From Bacteroides stercorirosoris (lineage in GTDB: Bacteria > Bacteroidota > Bacteroidia > Bacteroidales > Bacteroidaceae), in the NCBI RefSeq assembly GCF_900142015.1, contig NZ_FQZN01000044.1, positions 1 to 39,338 of the forward strand: a stretch of 39,338 bases of DNA. Reading direction: 5' to 3'. The notes under the pieces were generated by a model. That model did no database searches and was not told where the DNA came from. It saw only the letters and a program-made list of their open reading frames with translations. The first letter of the stretch is position 1, and each line of letters begins with the position of its first letter. Positions 16,467-23,696 of this stretch are shown one piece after another. Position numbers and translations under genes: made by a program.

Positions 16467-17222
16467 TTTTAGAATGTTTAGCTATGAAACGATCTAACTT
16501 ACGCTGGGCGTTTTCTGCCTGGTCTTTGTCTTTACGGTACTGTAGGAAGGTAAAAACTTCCGTAACTGGTAGCGAAGTAATATTATCAAAACGTAATATT
16601 TGAGTGTCGGCCAGATCAGCGATAATTTTATACCACCCCCACGACTTAGCAAAGGTTTTATATTCTGGGGCAACTGGCCGACCAGGGCCGCCAGCTTCGT
16701 ATAAGCCGCTGTACGTTGATCTAACACGGTTTTGTAGTGTAAAAAAAAAGCCAGCACCCCTAAAACCTTACTCACAGGAAGGGCGGCGAACATGGCCGCG
16801 CGGGCTTCATTGTTCTTGTAGTTGTATTCTTCGCCTACAGGGCGGCAAACGATAGCCAGTATGTTAGATAGTACGTTTTCTTCCTTCTTCTGGGCGTCGT
16901 CGGCGTCTACCCAGGCGCCTAAACTTAATTCGTCTTCGATCGGTACTACGTATTTAACGCCTTCTACTTCTACTACAGGGCTGGGCGGTGCCGGGTTATC
17001 CTCAAACAAAAAGCCTATGTACCCTACAATCCTGTTAAATATTTCAGCGGGCCAACCTAAAAGTAGATTGGCGTCGGTTTTACAGATATGGGCCACCAGG
17101 GCCACGCGTTCGCGGGCTGTTTCGGGCTTCACCGTGTAAAACGTTTCGTAGAAGCCTAACGTTATATCGTCCCAGCTTTCGGGTACCGATATTTTAACCT
17201 TGTTATATTCTATTGCTACCAT
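16453..17222 (-). CDS. Tail assembly chaperone, -1 frameshift fusion (gpGT-like)
   Basis: Slippage at 16740-16746 joins 161 codons of the first frame to 95 codons of the -1 frame and gives a 256-residue protein ending at 16453. The -1 frame is plainly coding: YKTFAKSWGWYKIIADLADT, LRFDNITSLPVTEVFTFLQY, then a Lys/Gln/Glu helix ending AKHSKNADS. That frame is closed by a TAA (in AGTAAG) only about 25 nt upstream of the slip site and has no start codon of its own at a sensible place, so it can only be reached by frameshifting. This is the G/GT arrangement of lambda and many siphophages, in which the T part contacts tail tube protein. It overlaps the next gene by 14 nt. Confidence 0.8.
16494..17222 (-). 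CDS. Tail assembly chaperone, unshifted product (gpG-like)
   Basis: The unshifted frame has 242 codons. Residues 1-161 look like real protein (VPESWDDITLGFYETFYT, DELSLGAWVDADDAQKKEENVL, AMFAALPVSKVLGVLAFFL). The frame after residue about 185 reads as low-quality sequence (SRGGGIKLSLIWPTLKYYVLII) because the real coding frame there is -1. By analogy with lambda gpG, the short product coats the tape measure during tail assembly. It begins the leftward late tail operon, 4 nt after a TTGTCTTTA box, and diverges from the portal gene. Confidence 0.65.
   Translation of the reverse strand: MVAIEYNKVKISVPESWDDITLGFYETFYTVKPETARERVALVAHICKTDANLLLGWPAEIFNRIVGYIGFLFEDNPAPPSPVVEVEGVKYVVPIEDELSLGAWVDADDAQKKEENVLSNILAIVCRPVGEEYNYKNNEARAAMFAALPVSKVLGVLAFFLHYKTVLDQRTAAYTKLAALVGQLPQNIKPLLSRGGGIKLSLIWPTLKYYVLIILLRYQLRKFLPSYSTVKTKTRQKTPSVS
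16740..16746 (-). promoter_or_regulatory. Programmed -1 ribosomal frameshift site (T TTT TTA)
   Basis: On the minus strand there are nine T then A in the context GCT TTT TTT TTA CAC, so the last seven bases read T TTT TTA in the zero frame, an exact X XXY YYZ slippery heptamer. An AGGGGTG word about 8 nt upstream might act as a stimulating ribosome-binding sequence; a small CTGGC/GCCAG hairpin lies about 50 nt downstream. I do not see an obvious pseudoknot at the usual 5-9 nt distance. Confidence 0.8.
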
Positions 17223-17226
17223 ACCT

Positions 17227-17253
17227 TAAAGACAATTCGCCGCCTTTTTGTCT
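17227..17253 (-). promoter_or_regulatory. Late two-box element 4, leftward (tail operon)
   Basis: On the minus strand AGA (17253-17251), 15 nt, TTGTCTTTA (17235-17227), AGGT, then the ATG of the tail chaperone. It interlocks with an identical element on the other strand: together they form a perfect 9-bp inverted repeat, TAAAGACAA-N12-TTGTCTTTA. Confidence 0.75.
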
Positions 17254-17256
17254 TTA
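17230..17256 (+). promoter_or_regulatory. Late two-box element, rightward (portal operon)
   Basis: On the plus strand AGA (17230-17232), 15 nt, TTGTCTTTA (17248-17256). The portal ATG is 15 nt downstream of the box instead of 4. That argues for a transcription signal over a ribosome-binding signal, since the spacing to the start codon varies while the two-box spacing does not. Confidence 0.65.
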
Positions 17257-17271
17257 TTGAAAAGTATTATA

Positions 17272-18507
17272 ATGGAAGAAAAGAAAGAAGTACAAACGTA
17301 CGCCGTAATAAATCTAAGCGCGGCCGACGATAGCCCCGCTTATCCGAAGTTATCGTTAAACCGTGCGGGCTGGGTGGCCTTCGGGACTAAAAACCTTTTC
17401 CCCCAGGACATTATTAACTACAATAGCAAAAGCCCCGTAAACGCTTCTATTATAGAAAGTACGGTAACGTATATTTGCGGTAAAGGGGTGCGCGATAGTC
17501 AGCCCAACGCCAAAAAATACGTAGGCGTACCGAACGCTAACGAAAGCTGGGACGATCTTATAGAAAAAGTAGCTAAGGATTATAAGACCTTCGGCGGTTT
17601 CTACTGGCAAGTAATAGTTAATAAGGGTAGTACAACAGTTTCGCTTTTCCACCAGGATTTTAGCCAGGTACGTATAGGCGAAATTACCGAAACGGGTAAA
17701 CCCGTAACCTTCCGTATATCGAAAGACTGGACGAAGACCAGCGGGAAAAACAAGCCGTTAGAACTTCCCGTATGGCCTGGAAGTGTAAGCAAAGCTAAGA
17801 AGGGCGTAGCCTACCTTTTTTACCATTGGGACTATACGCCTGGCCTTAACTTCTACTGTGTACCTGGTTATTATCCAGCAATCGAATACATTAAGGCCGA
17901 CGGTACATTAGGCCAGTTCTACAATAACAGTATAGATAACGGCTTTACCCCGTCGGTGGTTATTAATATGCCTAGTAACCCGTCGGAAGAAAAAAAGGCC
18001 GCTTTTCAAAAGCAAATGGAAGACGCCTTCGCGGGTGCTAAGGGTGCTTCGTCTATCGTAATACTTTGGGGTGAGAGCGACGCCGTTAAACCAGGTATCA
18101 CACCTTTTAACGCCAGCGCTAACGCTGATATATATAATAACGTCGAAGGTATCGTATTCCAGAAAATTATAAGTGCCCACCGTTTAAGTAGTCCTACACT
18201 AGCGGGCGTATCTGGGTCGGGTAATCTAAGCGGGAACGCGGCCGAAATTATCGACGCGTACGTACTCTATAACTATACCGTAATCGAAAAACTACGCCGT
18301 AAGATACTGGATAAACTAAACGTCTTTACTAAAATTAACGGTACGGGCGAACTGTTTATAGAAGACCTGGACGTACTGCCTAAAATACGCGAAACGGAAA
18401 CAACGACCGAAGACGTGGTAGTAGAAGAAGGTGCGGCGACCCTATCGAAAAAAGATAACGCCGTAATCCGACTATTAAAACGCCTATTATTCCGTAACGC
18501 CGCTTAA
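17272..18507 (+). CDS. Portal protein
   Basis: From ATG 17272 the protein has 411 residues; a TTG at 17248 in the same frame is part of the regulatory box and is less likely to be the start. The sequence has portal features seen in Bacteroidetes phages: NKSP-like VNASIIESTVTYICGKG near the start, the wing segment WDDLIEKVAKDYKTFGGFYW, then QVRIGE, and a C-terminal half with HRLSSPTLAGVSGSGNLSGNAAEI (helix after a Gly-rich loop). A clip and crown-like end with an acidic stretch (TTTEDVVVEEG) and a basic tail follow. The portal forms the dodecameric DNA channel at one capsid vertex. It starts a short rightward operon with a connector and the holin, separate from terminase. Confidence 0.8.
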   Translation: MEEKKEVQTYAVINLSAADDSPAYPKLSLNRAGWVAFGTKNLFPQDIINYNSKSPVNASIIESTVTYICGKGVRDSQPNAKKYVGVPNANESWDDLIEKVAKDYKTFGGFYWQVIVNKGSTTVSLFHQDFSQVRIGEITETGKPVTFRISKDWTKTSGKNKPLELPVWPGSVSKAKKGVAYLFYHWDYTPGLNFYCVPGYYPAIEYIKADGTLGQFYNNSIDNGFTPSVVINMPSNPSEEKKAAFQKQMEDAFAGAKGASSIVILWGESDAVKPGITPFNASANADIYNNVEGIVFQKIISAHRLSSPTLAGVSGSGNLSGNAAEIIDAYVLYNYTVIEKLRRKILDKLNVFTKINGTGELFIEDLDVLPKIRETETTTEDVVVEEGAATLSKKDNAVIRLLKRLLFRNAA

Positions 18508-18518
18508 ACCCTAAGAAT

Positions 18519-19073
18519 ATGGAAGTAGTATTAATAAACGAAGAACTGTTTAAGGAAAACGGGCCGATAAAAGAAGACACGATAATAACTAAGTTCGTGC
18601 CTTATATCAATATCGCCCAGAAAATGTACATAGAACGTATTTTAGGTAAGCCGTTAACCGACGAACTGAAAGACCAGGTAAAGGCGGCCAGCCAGGAAGA
18701 CGCAACGGGCGAAGAACTAACGCCAGCTAACCAGGCTTTAATATTAAAGATCGCCCCCGCCTTATCATTCTACGCCGTTTACCAGGGCTTACCGTTTCAC
18801 TGGGCCAGTATCGTAAACAAGGGTATAACCTTACGTAACAGTGAAAACAGCGACGCGGTAACCGTAGGCGATATAGCCCAGTTAAGACGCTGGATTAAGG
18901 ACGACGCCGAAGAACTGGGCCGCGATCTGATAGAATACCTTTGTAGTTGTAAGATGCTTTACCCCCTTTGGAAGCCTGGGCGGGGTTGCGGTTGCGGGCC
19001 AGAATGGGACGGCGGCGAAGGTTCAGTAGTTAGCCCGTTCGACGCGGGTATATTCATACCAAAAAGGCGGTAA
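18519..19073 (+). CDS. Head completion / connector protein (DUF6712-like)
   Basis: The protein has 184 residues. It is helical in the first 130 residues (FVPYINIAQKMYIERILGKPL, LKIAPALSFYAVYQGLPF, VGDIAQLRRWIKDDAEELG), with a Cys/Gly-rich tail containing CGCGPEWDGGEG and the end FIPKRR. Proteins of this type follow the portal in Bacteroidetes phages and probably form the adaptor ring under it. The gene lies 11 nt after portal and 2 nt before the holin gene, in one operon. The DUF number is recalled, not checked. Confidence 0.55.
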   Translation: MEVVLINEELFKENGPIKEDTIITKFVPYINIAQKMYIERILGKPLTDELKDQVKAASQEDATGEELTPANQALILKIAPALSFYAVYQGLPFHWASIVNKGITLRNSENSDAVTVGDIAQLRRWIKDDAEELGRDLIEYLCSCKMLYPLWKPGRGCGCGPEWDGGEGSVVSPFDAGIFIPKRR

Positions 19074-19075
19074 CT

Positions 19076-19588
19076 ATGTTACTGAATAGCATAAATACAG
19101 GATTAAAAAAGATGTTTCTATTTAGCCACATTTTAGACCTGCTTAAAAAAGTGGGTAGTAGTTTATACGGCTGGCTTTTGGCCGTACTTGGTAGCGTCGG
19201 CACTTTCTTCGCGACTGAAAAATATTGCTTCTACGTGGTCTTAACCGCAATAATGTTAGACGCCCTTTTCGGTACGATCGTATCCATTTATAAAAAACGC
19301 GGTTTCGCTTTATCTAAACTGGGCCGCGTCACGACTTTTAAGATATTGTCGTATGGTGCTTCGCTGGTTATCGTTTTTATGATCGAAAAGCTGGCCCACG
19401 ATACGGGCTTTATCGGTATTAAGGTCGCGGCGGGCTGGGCGGCGGCGTGTGAATTTTGGTCTATGTCGGCTTCTATTCTTATAATCTGGCCCGACGCGCC
19501 GTTTTTCCGCATTATGCGAAGGCAACTAAAAGGGGAAATAGCCGCTAAACTGGGTAAGCCGATAGATGATATACTACCCGAAGAATAA
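19076..19588 (+). CDS. Phage holin (holin family 4-like)
   Basis: The protein has 170 residues and several membrane segments: about 32-48 (YGWLLAVLGSVGTFFA), 52-70 (YCFYVVLTAIMLDALFGTIVS), 88-105 (ILSYGASLVIVFMIEKL) and 120-140. The phrase ILDALFGTI followed by a basic loop (YKKRGFALSKLGR) is characteristic of the toxin-secretion/phage-lysis holin family. It would permeabilise the inner membrane and release the endolysin. It is encoded on the strand opposite to endolysin and spanin, at the end of the portal operon. Confidence 0.8.
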   Translation: MLLNSINTGLKKMFLFSHILDLLKKVGSSLYGWLLAVLGSVGTFFATEKYCFYVVLTAIMLDALFGTIVSIYKKRGFALSKLGRVTTFKILSYGASLVIVFMIEKLAHDTGFIGIKVAAGWAAACEFWSMSASILIIWPDAPFFRIMRRQLKGEIAAKLGKPIDDILPEE

Positions 19589-19614
19589 AAAAGCCCCCCG
19601 TATAACACGGGAGG
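19587..19614 (-). terminator. Terminator between the converging holin and hicAB transcripts
   Basis: GCCTCCCGT and ACGGGGGGC pair with one mismatch around a short loop, followed on the minus strand by TTTTTT. It serves the leftward hicAB and lysis transcripts. It begins at the holin stop and may also slow rightward transcription, although the plus side lacks a T run. Confidence 0.75.
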
Positions 19615-19662
19615 CCGCCGAACAAAAATCTAGGATTGTAATCAAAGCGACATTTGCCCGAC

Positions 19663-20061
19663 TTATACCGCTATTTCTTCACACTCTAATTTTTGGGCGA
19701 AGTGTTTTAGCCCTTTTTCTATTTTATCCGCTGTTTCTTTCCGCGGACTTTTGTACCCATTTGCATACTGCCAGAGTTGTTTTTGATTTACCCCCGTTAA
19801 ATTTTCCATAGCGGGAAGCGTTATAAATTGGCTGTAATACTTAACCAATCCCGTAATATCAAAGATTAATTCTATTTCGGGGTTACCCTTTAATACATCG
19901 GGGGCGCTTTCGTTATACTCCAAATATAAAGCTATGGCGTCTTTTACGTTGTCCTTTACTTCGTCTAACGTATTTCCGACCCCGTAAATACCTTTAACGT
20001 CTTTAGCCCAAGCCCCGTAATGGTCTTTGCCACCTGAAACAATAACTTTTAAAGCATCCAT
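19663..20061 (-). CDS. hicB: HicB antitoxin
   Basis: The protein has 132 residues. The N-terminal half has the HicB partial RNase H-like fold (YGAWAKDVKGIYGVGNTLDEVKDNVKDAIALYLEY), which in the family neutralises HicA. The C-terminal half (about 80-125) is a helix-turn-helix (LTGVNQKQLWQYANGYKSPRK) able to bind its own operator. It lies downstream of hicA with a 77-nt gap, longer than usual; an AT-rich stretch there might carry a second promoter, but I see no clear one. Confidence 0.88.
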   Translation of the reverse strand: MDALKVIVSGGKDHYGAWAKDVKGIYGVGNTLDEVKDNVKDAIALYLEYNESAPDVLKGNPEIELIFDITGLVKYYSQFITLPAMENLTGVNQKQLWQYANGYKSPRKETADKIEKGLKHFAQKLECEEIAV

Positions 20062-20138
20062 TTTAGTAGTATAAAATTATTAGTAAAAATAAACAAGCGA
20101 TACCGACGCGAAGAAAAAACGAAATGAAAGGTAGGGGC

Positions 20139-20315
20139 TTAAAGCCCCATTTCCTTTGCAATTTTCAACCTAAGCGGTTCGGGTATTTCCTTTGAACCGT
20201 GATTAGGAACGGGATAACGTATTCCGTCTTTCTCGTAAATAACGTGGCTTCCCGTTTGTCTGACTGATTCCCAGCCTCGCCGTTTTATCAGTCTGTGAAA
20301 CTCGTTGTACTTCAT
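20139..20315 (-). CDS. hicA: HicA toxin (mRNA interferase), 58 residues
   Basis: This short gene encodes 58 residues starting MKYNEFHRLIKRRGWESVRQ and continuing TGSHVIYEKDG, PVPNHGSKEIPEPLRLKIAK. It has the dsRBD-like HicA fold signature: a basic first helix ending in GW, the GSH with the catalytic His (residue 24), and NHG before the last helix. HicA cleaves mRNA when HicB is lost, so the pair stabilises the prophage or serves in defence. The start is 19 nt downstream of the predicted transcription start. Confidence 0.88.
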   Translation of the reverse strand: MKYNEFHRLIKRRGWESVRQTGSHVIYEKDGIRYPVPNHGSKEIPEPLRLKIAKEMGL

Positions 20316-20340
20316 GTCAAATATCGCTTTGTTTACCCTA

Positions 20341-20395
20341 CAAAGGTAGTATATATTTATATACCATCCAAATAAAACGGTATATATTTATATAC
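20341..20395 (-). promoter_or_regulatory. hicAB promoter with two HicB-operator dyads
   Basis: On the minus strand TTTG (20372-20369), a 20-nt spacer and TACCTTTG (20348-20341) make a textbook Bacteroides promoter. The word GTATATATTTATATAC, a dyad GTATATA-TT-TATATAC, occurs at 20349-20364, exactly filling the spacer, and again at 20380-20395, 31 bp away. Occupation by HicB through its helix-turn-helix would block RNA polymerase; this is inferred autoregulation. The site also separates hicA from the spanin gene. Confidence 0.85.
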
Positions 20396-20411
20396 TATTT
20401 ATGCTTTTTAA

Positions 20412-20870
20412 CTACCTACTTTTAAAACGGGCAACGACCCACAACACGCCGCCGCCCAGGGCGGCCATACCTAAATACTGTAAAATATGTTCGTACCACC
20501 TTAACGGCATACGTATAGGCCGATCTACGGGTACTTCCACTTCTACAGGATAAGGCGCGGGCTTTTCTACCTCTACTTCTCTGTCCACGAACTGAACGCG
20601 TATAGATATGCTATCCGGTTTGTTCTCTATGATATGCTCCAGGGTTTCACTATCACCGTGCCAGATAGCCGTAGACTTAGCATACTTCGTTTCTACCGTA
20701 CTAGTGGTATCGGGTATAGCTTGTTTCACGTATTCCCGTTCTATCTGTACGTCTACAATCGTATCTCGTACCGTTTCTTTGACCGTCACTTTCTTTTCTA
20801 CAGGGATGTAGACCGTTTTACACCCCAACAGAATAAACATCATTAGAAGGGCTAAAAATAGTTTTTTCAT
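20412..20870 (-). CDS. Unimolecular spanin (lipoprotein with C-terminal membrane anchor)
   Basis: The protein has 152 residues. Residues 1-17 form a lipoprotein signal ending LLGC with the acylated Cys17, so the N-terminus would sit in the outer membrane. A charged, Val/Glu/Lys-rich periplasmic stretch follows (PVEKKVTVKETVRDTIVDV), and near the end is a transmembrane segment (about 128-148, HILQYLGMAALGGGVLWVVA). Outer-membrane lipid at one end and inner-membrane anchor at the other is the defining layout of u-spanins, which fuse the two membranes in the last step of lysis. ATGA overlap couples it to the endolysin gene. Confidence 0.82.
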   Translation of the reverse strand: MKKLFLALLMMFILLGCKTVYIPVEKKVTVKETVRDTIVDVQIEREYVKQAIPDTTSTVETKYAKSTAIWHGDSETLEHIIENKPDSISIRVQFVDREVEVEKPAPYPVEVEVPVDRPIRMPLRWYEHILQYLGMAALGGGVLWVVARFKSR

Positions 20871-21313
20871 AATCGTGGCCCTTTATAGCGTTTATTGTAC
20901 AAAACTTGCATACGGTTAGTCCCGCTATAGGAGAGATGTACAAACGTAGGGTATAGTATCATTTGATCGAACACCAGCCCCAAGTCTATCACAGCTCGCG
21001 CGACTCGGATAGGCTGTACCATGACCTTTTTACCGTTAACCGTCTCATAGAATTTATTATCGGCCGCCTCTCCTTTCCGGTGTTGCGACGTATCGACGCC
21101 ACCGACCAATTTATTAAGTGCATCACACCGATAACCGCTGCTGATTAAATCGTTCCACCCTTCCGCGTCACAAAGTGGCTGTAAAAGGTTCACAGCTAAC
21201 GCCCGTACTGCGGGCTTAACAGATGCAGGCATACGATTATTTATATTATTCGCTGTAGCCGTTGCACTCCGTTCAAATTCTTCGTAAGTAAAGTTTTTGC
21301 TTATTCGTTCCAT
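20867..21313 (-). CDS. Endolysin, peptidase M15 family
   Basis: The protein has 148 residues and fits peptidase M15A: F-T-Y-E-E-F near the start, ISSGYRCDALNKLVGG, then the metal-binding phrase SQHRKGEAAD (His77, Asp84) and the last His in FVHLSY (127). The enzyme would cut peptide bonds in peptidoglycan, with zinc held by His-Asp-His. No signal peptide is seen, so release depends on the holin. It lies 8 nt after terL and overlaps the spanin. Confidence 0.88.
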   Translation of the reverse strand: MERISKNFTYEEFERSATATANNINNRMPASVKPAVRALAVNLLQPLCDAEGWNDLISSGYRCDALNKLVGGVDTSQHRKGEAADNKFYETVNGKKVMVQPIRVARAVIDLGLVFDQMILYPTFVHLSYSGTNRMQVLYNKRYKGPRL

Positions 21314-21320
21314 ATCATTT

Positions 21321-22499
21321 TTATTTGCGGCCCGCCGTACCTACTGTTACGTCAAAGCCAGATGAAATATTACTAAGTCGATTTAAGAATACGTAGCGTT
21401 CCGCGTCTTTTGCATGGTTAAACTTGTCTATGGGCTTTCCGGTATAGTTACCGTCGGCGTCTTGCTCATACCGATATTTCCGATTCTCGTCTATACTGTT
21501 AAGCGACCTAGCGGTATAATGCTTCTTGTATCGGTTCATAACGCGTATGCCCAAATCTATGTCTTTGTTATCGGATGGCACCGCATTTACCCCCATCACC
21601 TTAAGTTCCTTGATACTCTTAGGCTCTGCCTTATCACATATACTTTCTATGTCAGCGAAGCCCGCCGCGTGTATTACCGCTGCTATATCTGGGTTATCCA
21701 TGTTAGGCCCGTAAGCTAGTTCATCTATCCAGATTTCGCCGCCTTCTCCCTGTATAACGTGCATTATTGCAGTAGGAGCCGACCAACCGAAATCTACACC
21801 TATCCAATGTTTCTTCCAGGTATTACGGGGCGGAAGGTCCGCGACTATATCCCAGTTCTGTATAATGGTTCCTTCGTAAACACCCGTCTCGCCCAAGATC
21901 ATTACACGGTAATAGTTTTCGTCTATACTACCCTGGTACTCTATCTCGAATATTTGAGCGGGGGCCAACATATCGTTATCCTTGTAAGTACTATGTATCA
22001 GTATAGTATCTTCCCGTGTCAAAACTTTACTATCTACCCAGAACTCGTATAGGGGGTTATAATCCAACCAAACCCACTCGCGTGTACGGCCGGTAAGTTC
22101 GCGATACACTGGATAAGGGATATTTATGCACTCATTTATAAACAGTATATCACGTGCCGGACCTGTCACTTTACCGGGCGTATCCGCACTAAAAAACTCT
22201 ATGATGCTATTGCCTACCCGATATATAAAGTCCGTAGCATTCCAATTATCCTCATTCCATAGATCATCCGCTTTTAGCATATCCTTAAAATCGCGGATAC
22301 ACCCCCGTTTAAGATGCGGCATAGTTTCAGACACGACCGATATAGTACGCGGTCGTTTCGACTTGGTAGCTATGATATACAGTATTTGCAGGATAGACCA
22401 CGTTTTAGAAGAACGGGTACCGCCTTTGTTTACGAGATTACGGACGCCCGGCACTTTTAAAGCGCGTAAGTTCCTGCTAAATACATTAGTTGTTTCCAT
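21321..22499 (-). CDS. terL: Terminase large subunit
   Basis: The protein has 392 residues. The ATPase domain has Walker A GGTRSSKT (26-33) and Walker B ILFINE (118-123). The RNase H-like nuclease domain has GVDFGW (Asp236), ICDKAEP (Asp289) and NHAKDAERY (Asp366). It corresponds to the Terminase_3 type. It drives DNA into the prohead through the portal and cuts concatemers. The start shares its bases with the small-subunit stop. Portal is not next to it but 4 kb away on the other strand. Confidence 0.93.
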   Translation of the reverse strand: METTNVFSRNLRALKVPGVRNLVNKGGTRSSKTWSILQILYIIATKSKRPRTISVVSETMPHLKRGCIRDFKDMLKADDLWNEDNWNATDFIYRVGNSIIEFFSADTPGKVTGPARDILFINECINIPYPVYRELTGRTREWVWLDYNPLYEFWVDSKVLTREDTILIHSTYKDNDMLAPAQIFEIEYQGSIDENYYRVMILGETGVYEGTIIQNWDIVADLPPRNTWKKHWIGVDFGWSAPTAIMHVIQGEGGEIWIDELAYGPNMDNPDIAAVIHAAGFADIESICDKAEPKSIKELKVMGVNAVPSDNKDIDLGIRVMNRYKKHYTARSLNSIDENRKYRYEQDADGNYTGKPIDKFNHAKDAERYVFLNRLSNISSGFDVTVGTAGRK

Positions 22500-23026
22500 T
22501 ATAACAAATCATCTAACTCGCTTAGATCATCTTCGGTTTTCTGATCTCTTACGCTCACATGCACGACGGGCGCACCGTTAGTTGTAATATCGCGTTTGTC
22601 GGCCAGTCCGTTTAAACGGGCAACTATGGCAGGATTAAACAGCCCTACCATAGCCCCCGATATTTGTTGCGACTGTATAACCTGCTCGATCATTTCCATA
22701 GCGTCTAATAATTCCACCTCAGTCGTTACGGCTTTCCCCTTCTCGATCTTTTCCCGAAGGTTACTCTTTGCCGATCTAAAATAACTACCTGACACGCCCA
22801 GGTAACAGGTTAAATCGGCCATCGTATAAGGCCTTTCATGGGGTACGTCCGCTTCTTCGTAATTACCCTTGTACTTCACCAACTCGACCGTATAGATCGG
22901 GTGGCGGTCGCACCAGTCGAAGTATAAGTACGCTTCTTCTAACAGCGTGGCCGCGTCGCTAAATAGCTTATCGCGGCCGTGCTTAGTGCGTAGCTTCCAG
23001 AATTGATTACCTGTTAAGCGTGTCAT
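22499..23026 (-). CDS. Terminase small subunit
   Basis: The protein has 175 residues. A helix-turn-helix-like segment (MADLTCYLGVSGSYFRSAKSN) follows an aromatic region (YLYFDWCDRHPIYTVELVKYK). The phrase IQSQQISGAMVGLFNPAIVARLNGLADK is typical of small terminases of Bacteroidetes phages. It recognises phage DNA for packaging. The C-terminal tail ends ELDDLL, like several other proteins of this phage. Confidence 0.82.
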   Translation of the reverse strand: MTRLTGNQFWKLRTKHGRDKLFSDAATLLEEAYLYFDWCDRHPIYTVELVKYKGNYEEADVPHERPYTMADLTCYLGVSGSYFRSAKSNLREKIEKGKAVTTEVELLDAMEMIEQVIQSQQISGAMVGLFNPAIVARLNGLADKRDITTNGAPVVHVSVRDQKTEDDLSELDDLL

Positions 23027-23033
23027 AAATTAG

Positions 23034-23696
23034 TTACAGTAGATCGTCTGGGTTATCGCCGTTACCAGCGTCGCCCGTGTTAATTACTTCGCCTTCTTTC
23101 GGCCCTTCTTTAATTGTGGCCCTACCGCCGACCTGTACGGCAATATCCAGCCCGCGCGCGGTTTTGTAGGTGCCAGGTTTTACGGCCGTACCGTCGGCCA
23201 GGGTTACGGTTCCCTTATTCGGGTCTTCCTGACTGGGCGTAAAGTCGAACGGTAGCCCTTCGGCCATAGGGGTACGGGTTACGCCTTCTGCGGGGGCCAC
23301 GAAGCCAGGCGCGGCGGGGTCGTCGTATTGCGGTTCGGGATTATCGCCGTTACCAGCGTCGCCGTTTTTCCCCTTATTCGGGTCTTCCTGGCCTTTATTA
23401 TCGTCGGCCTTGCCTTTCCCTCCCTTCGGCGCTTTTTCTTCCTTCTTCGGGGCGCTTTCCTTCGCGTACTTTTCGTATCCTTCCAGCCATTTACGTAGTT
23501 CGCGTACGCGGTTACGCAAACAGCTACTACACGTCTGGGGCGTGTCCCTTTTTTCGAAGGCTGCGTTATACGCGCCATAAACCGCCGATACGCTATAGCG
23601 GTGCTTATCGCCGTCGGCGATCACGTCTTTAACCTGTTTAACCAGGGCGGGCGTTACCTTACTGTAGTCTGACCCTTTTGTTTTTGCTTTAGTCAT
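23034..23696 (-). CDS. Unknown protein with CxxC motif and low-complexity tail
   Basis: The protein has 220 residues. The first 85 form a small folded part with TCSSCLRNRVRELRKWLEGY, a CxxC next to a basic amphipathic helix. The rest is a Lys/Gly/Asp/Asn-rich linker with repeats (GDAGNGDNP twice, QEDPNKG twice), a short compact segment about 160-200 (LADGTAVKPGTYKTARG) and the tail NPDDLL. The location directly before the terminase genes suggests a role in packaging or DNA handling, but no function is known to me. It overlaps the preceding gene by 8 nt. Confidence 0.6.
   Translation of the reverse strand: MTKAKTKGSDYSKVTPALVKQVKDVIADGDKHRYSVSAVYGAYNAAFEKRDTPQTCSSCLRNRVRELRKWLEGYEKYAKESAPKKEEKAPKGGKGKADDNKGQEDPNKGKNGDAGNGDNPEPQYDDPAAPGFVAPAEGVTRTPMAEGLPFDFTPSQEDPNKGTVTLADGTAVKPGTYKTARGLDIAVQVGGRATIKEGPKEGEVINTGDAGNGDNPDDLL

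Noticed and set aside
17248..17271. TTG start extending the portal by eight codons
   Set aside because: The TTG is the first part of the TTGTCTTTA element; the ATG at 17272 gives a normal start.
23279..23578. Arg/Lys-rich 99-codon minus-strand frame
   Set aside because: It is the out-of-frame shadow of the low-complexity region of the 220-residue gene.
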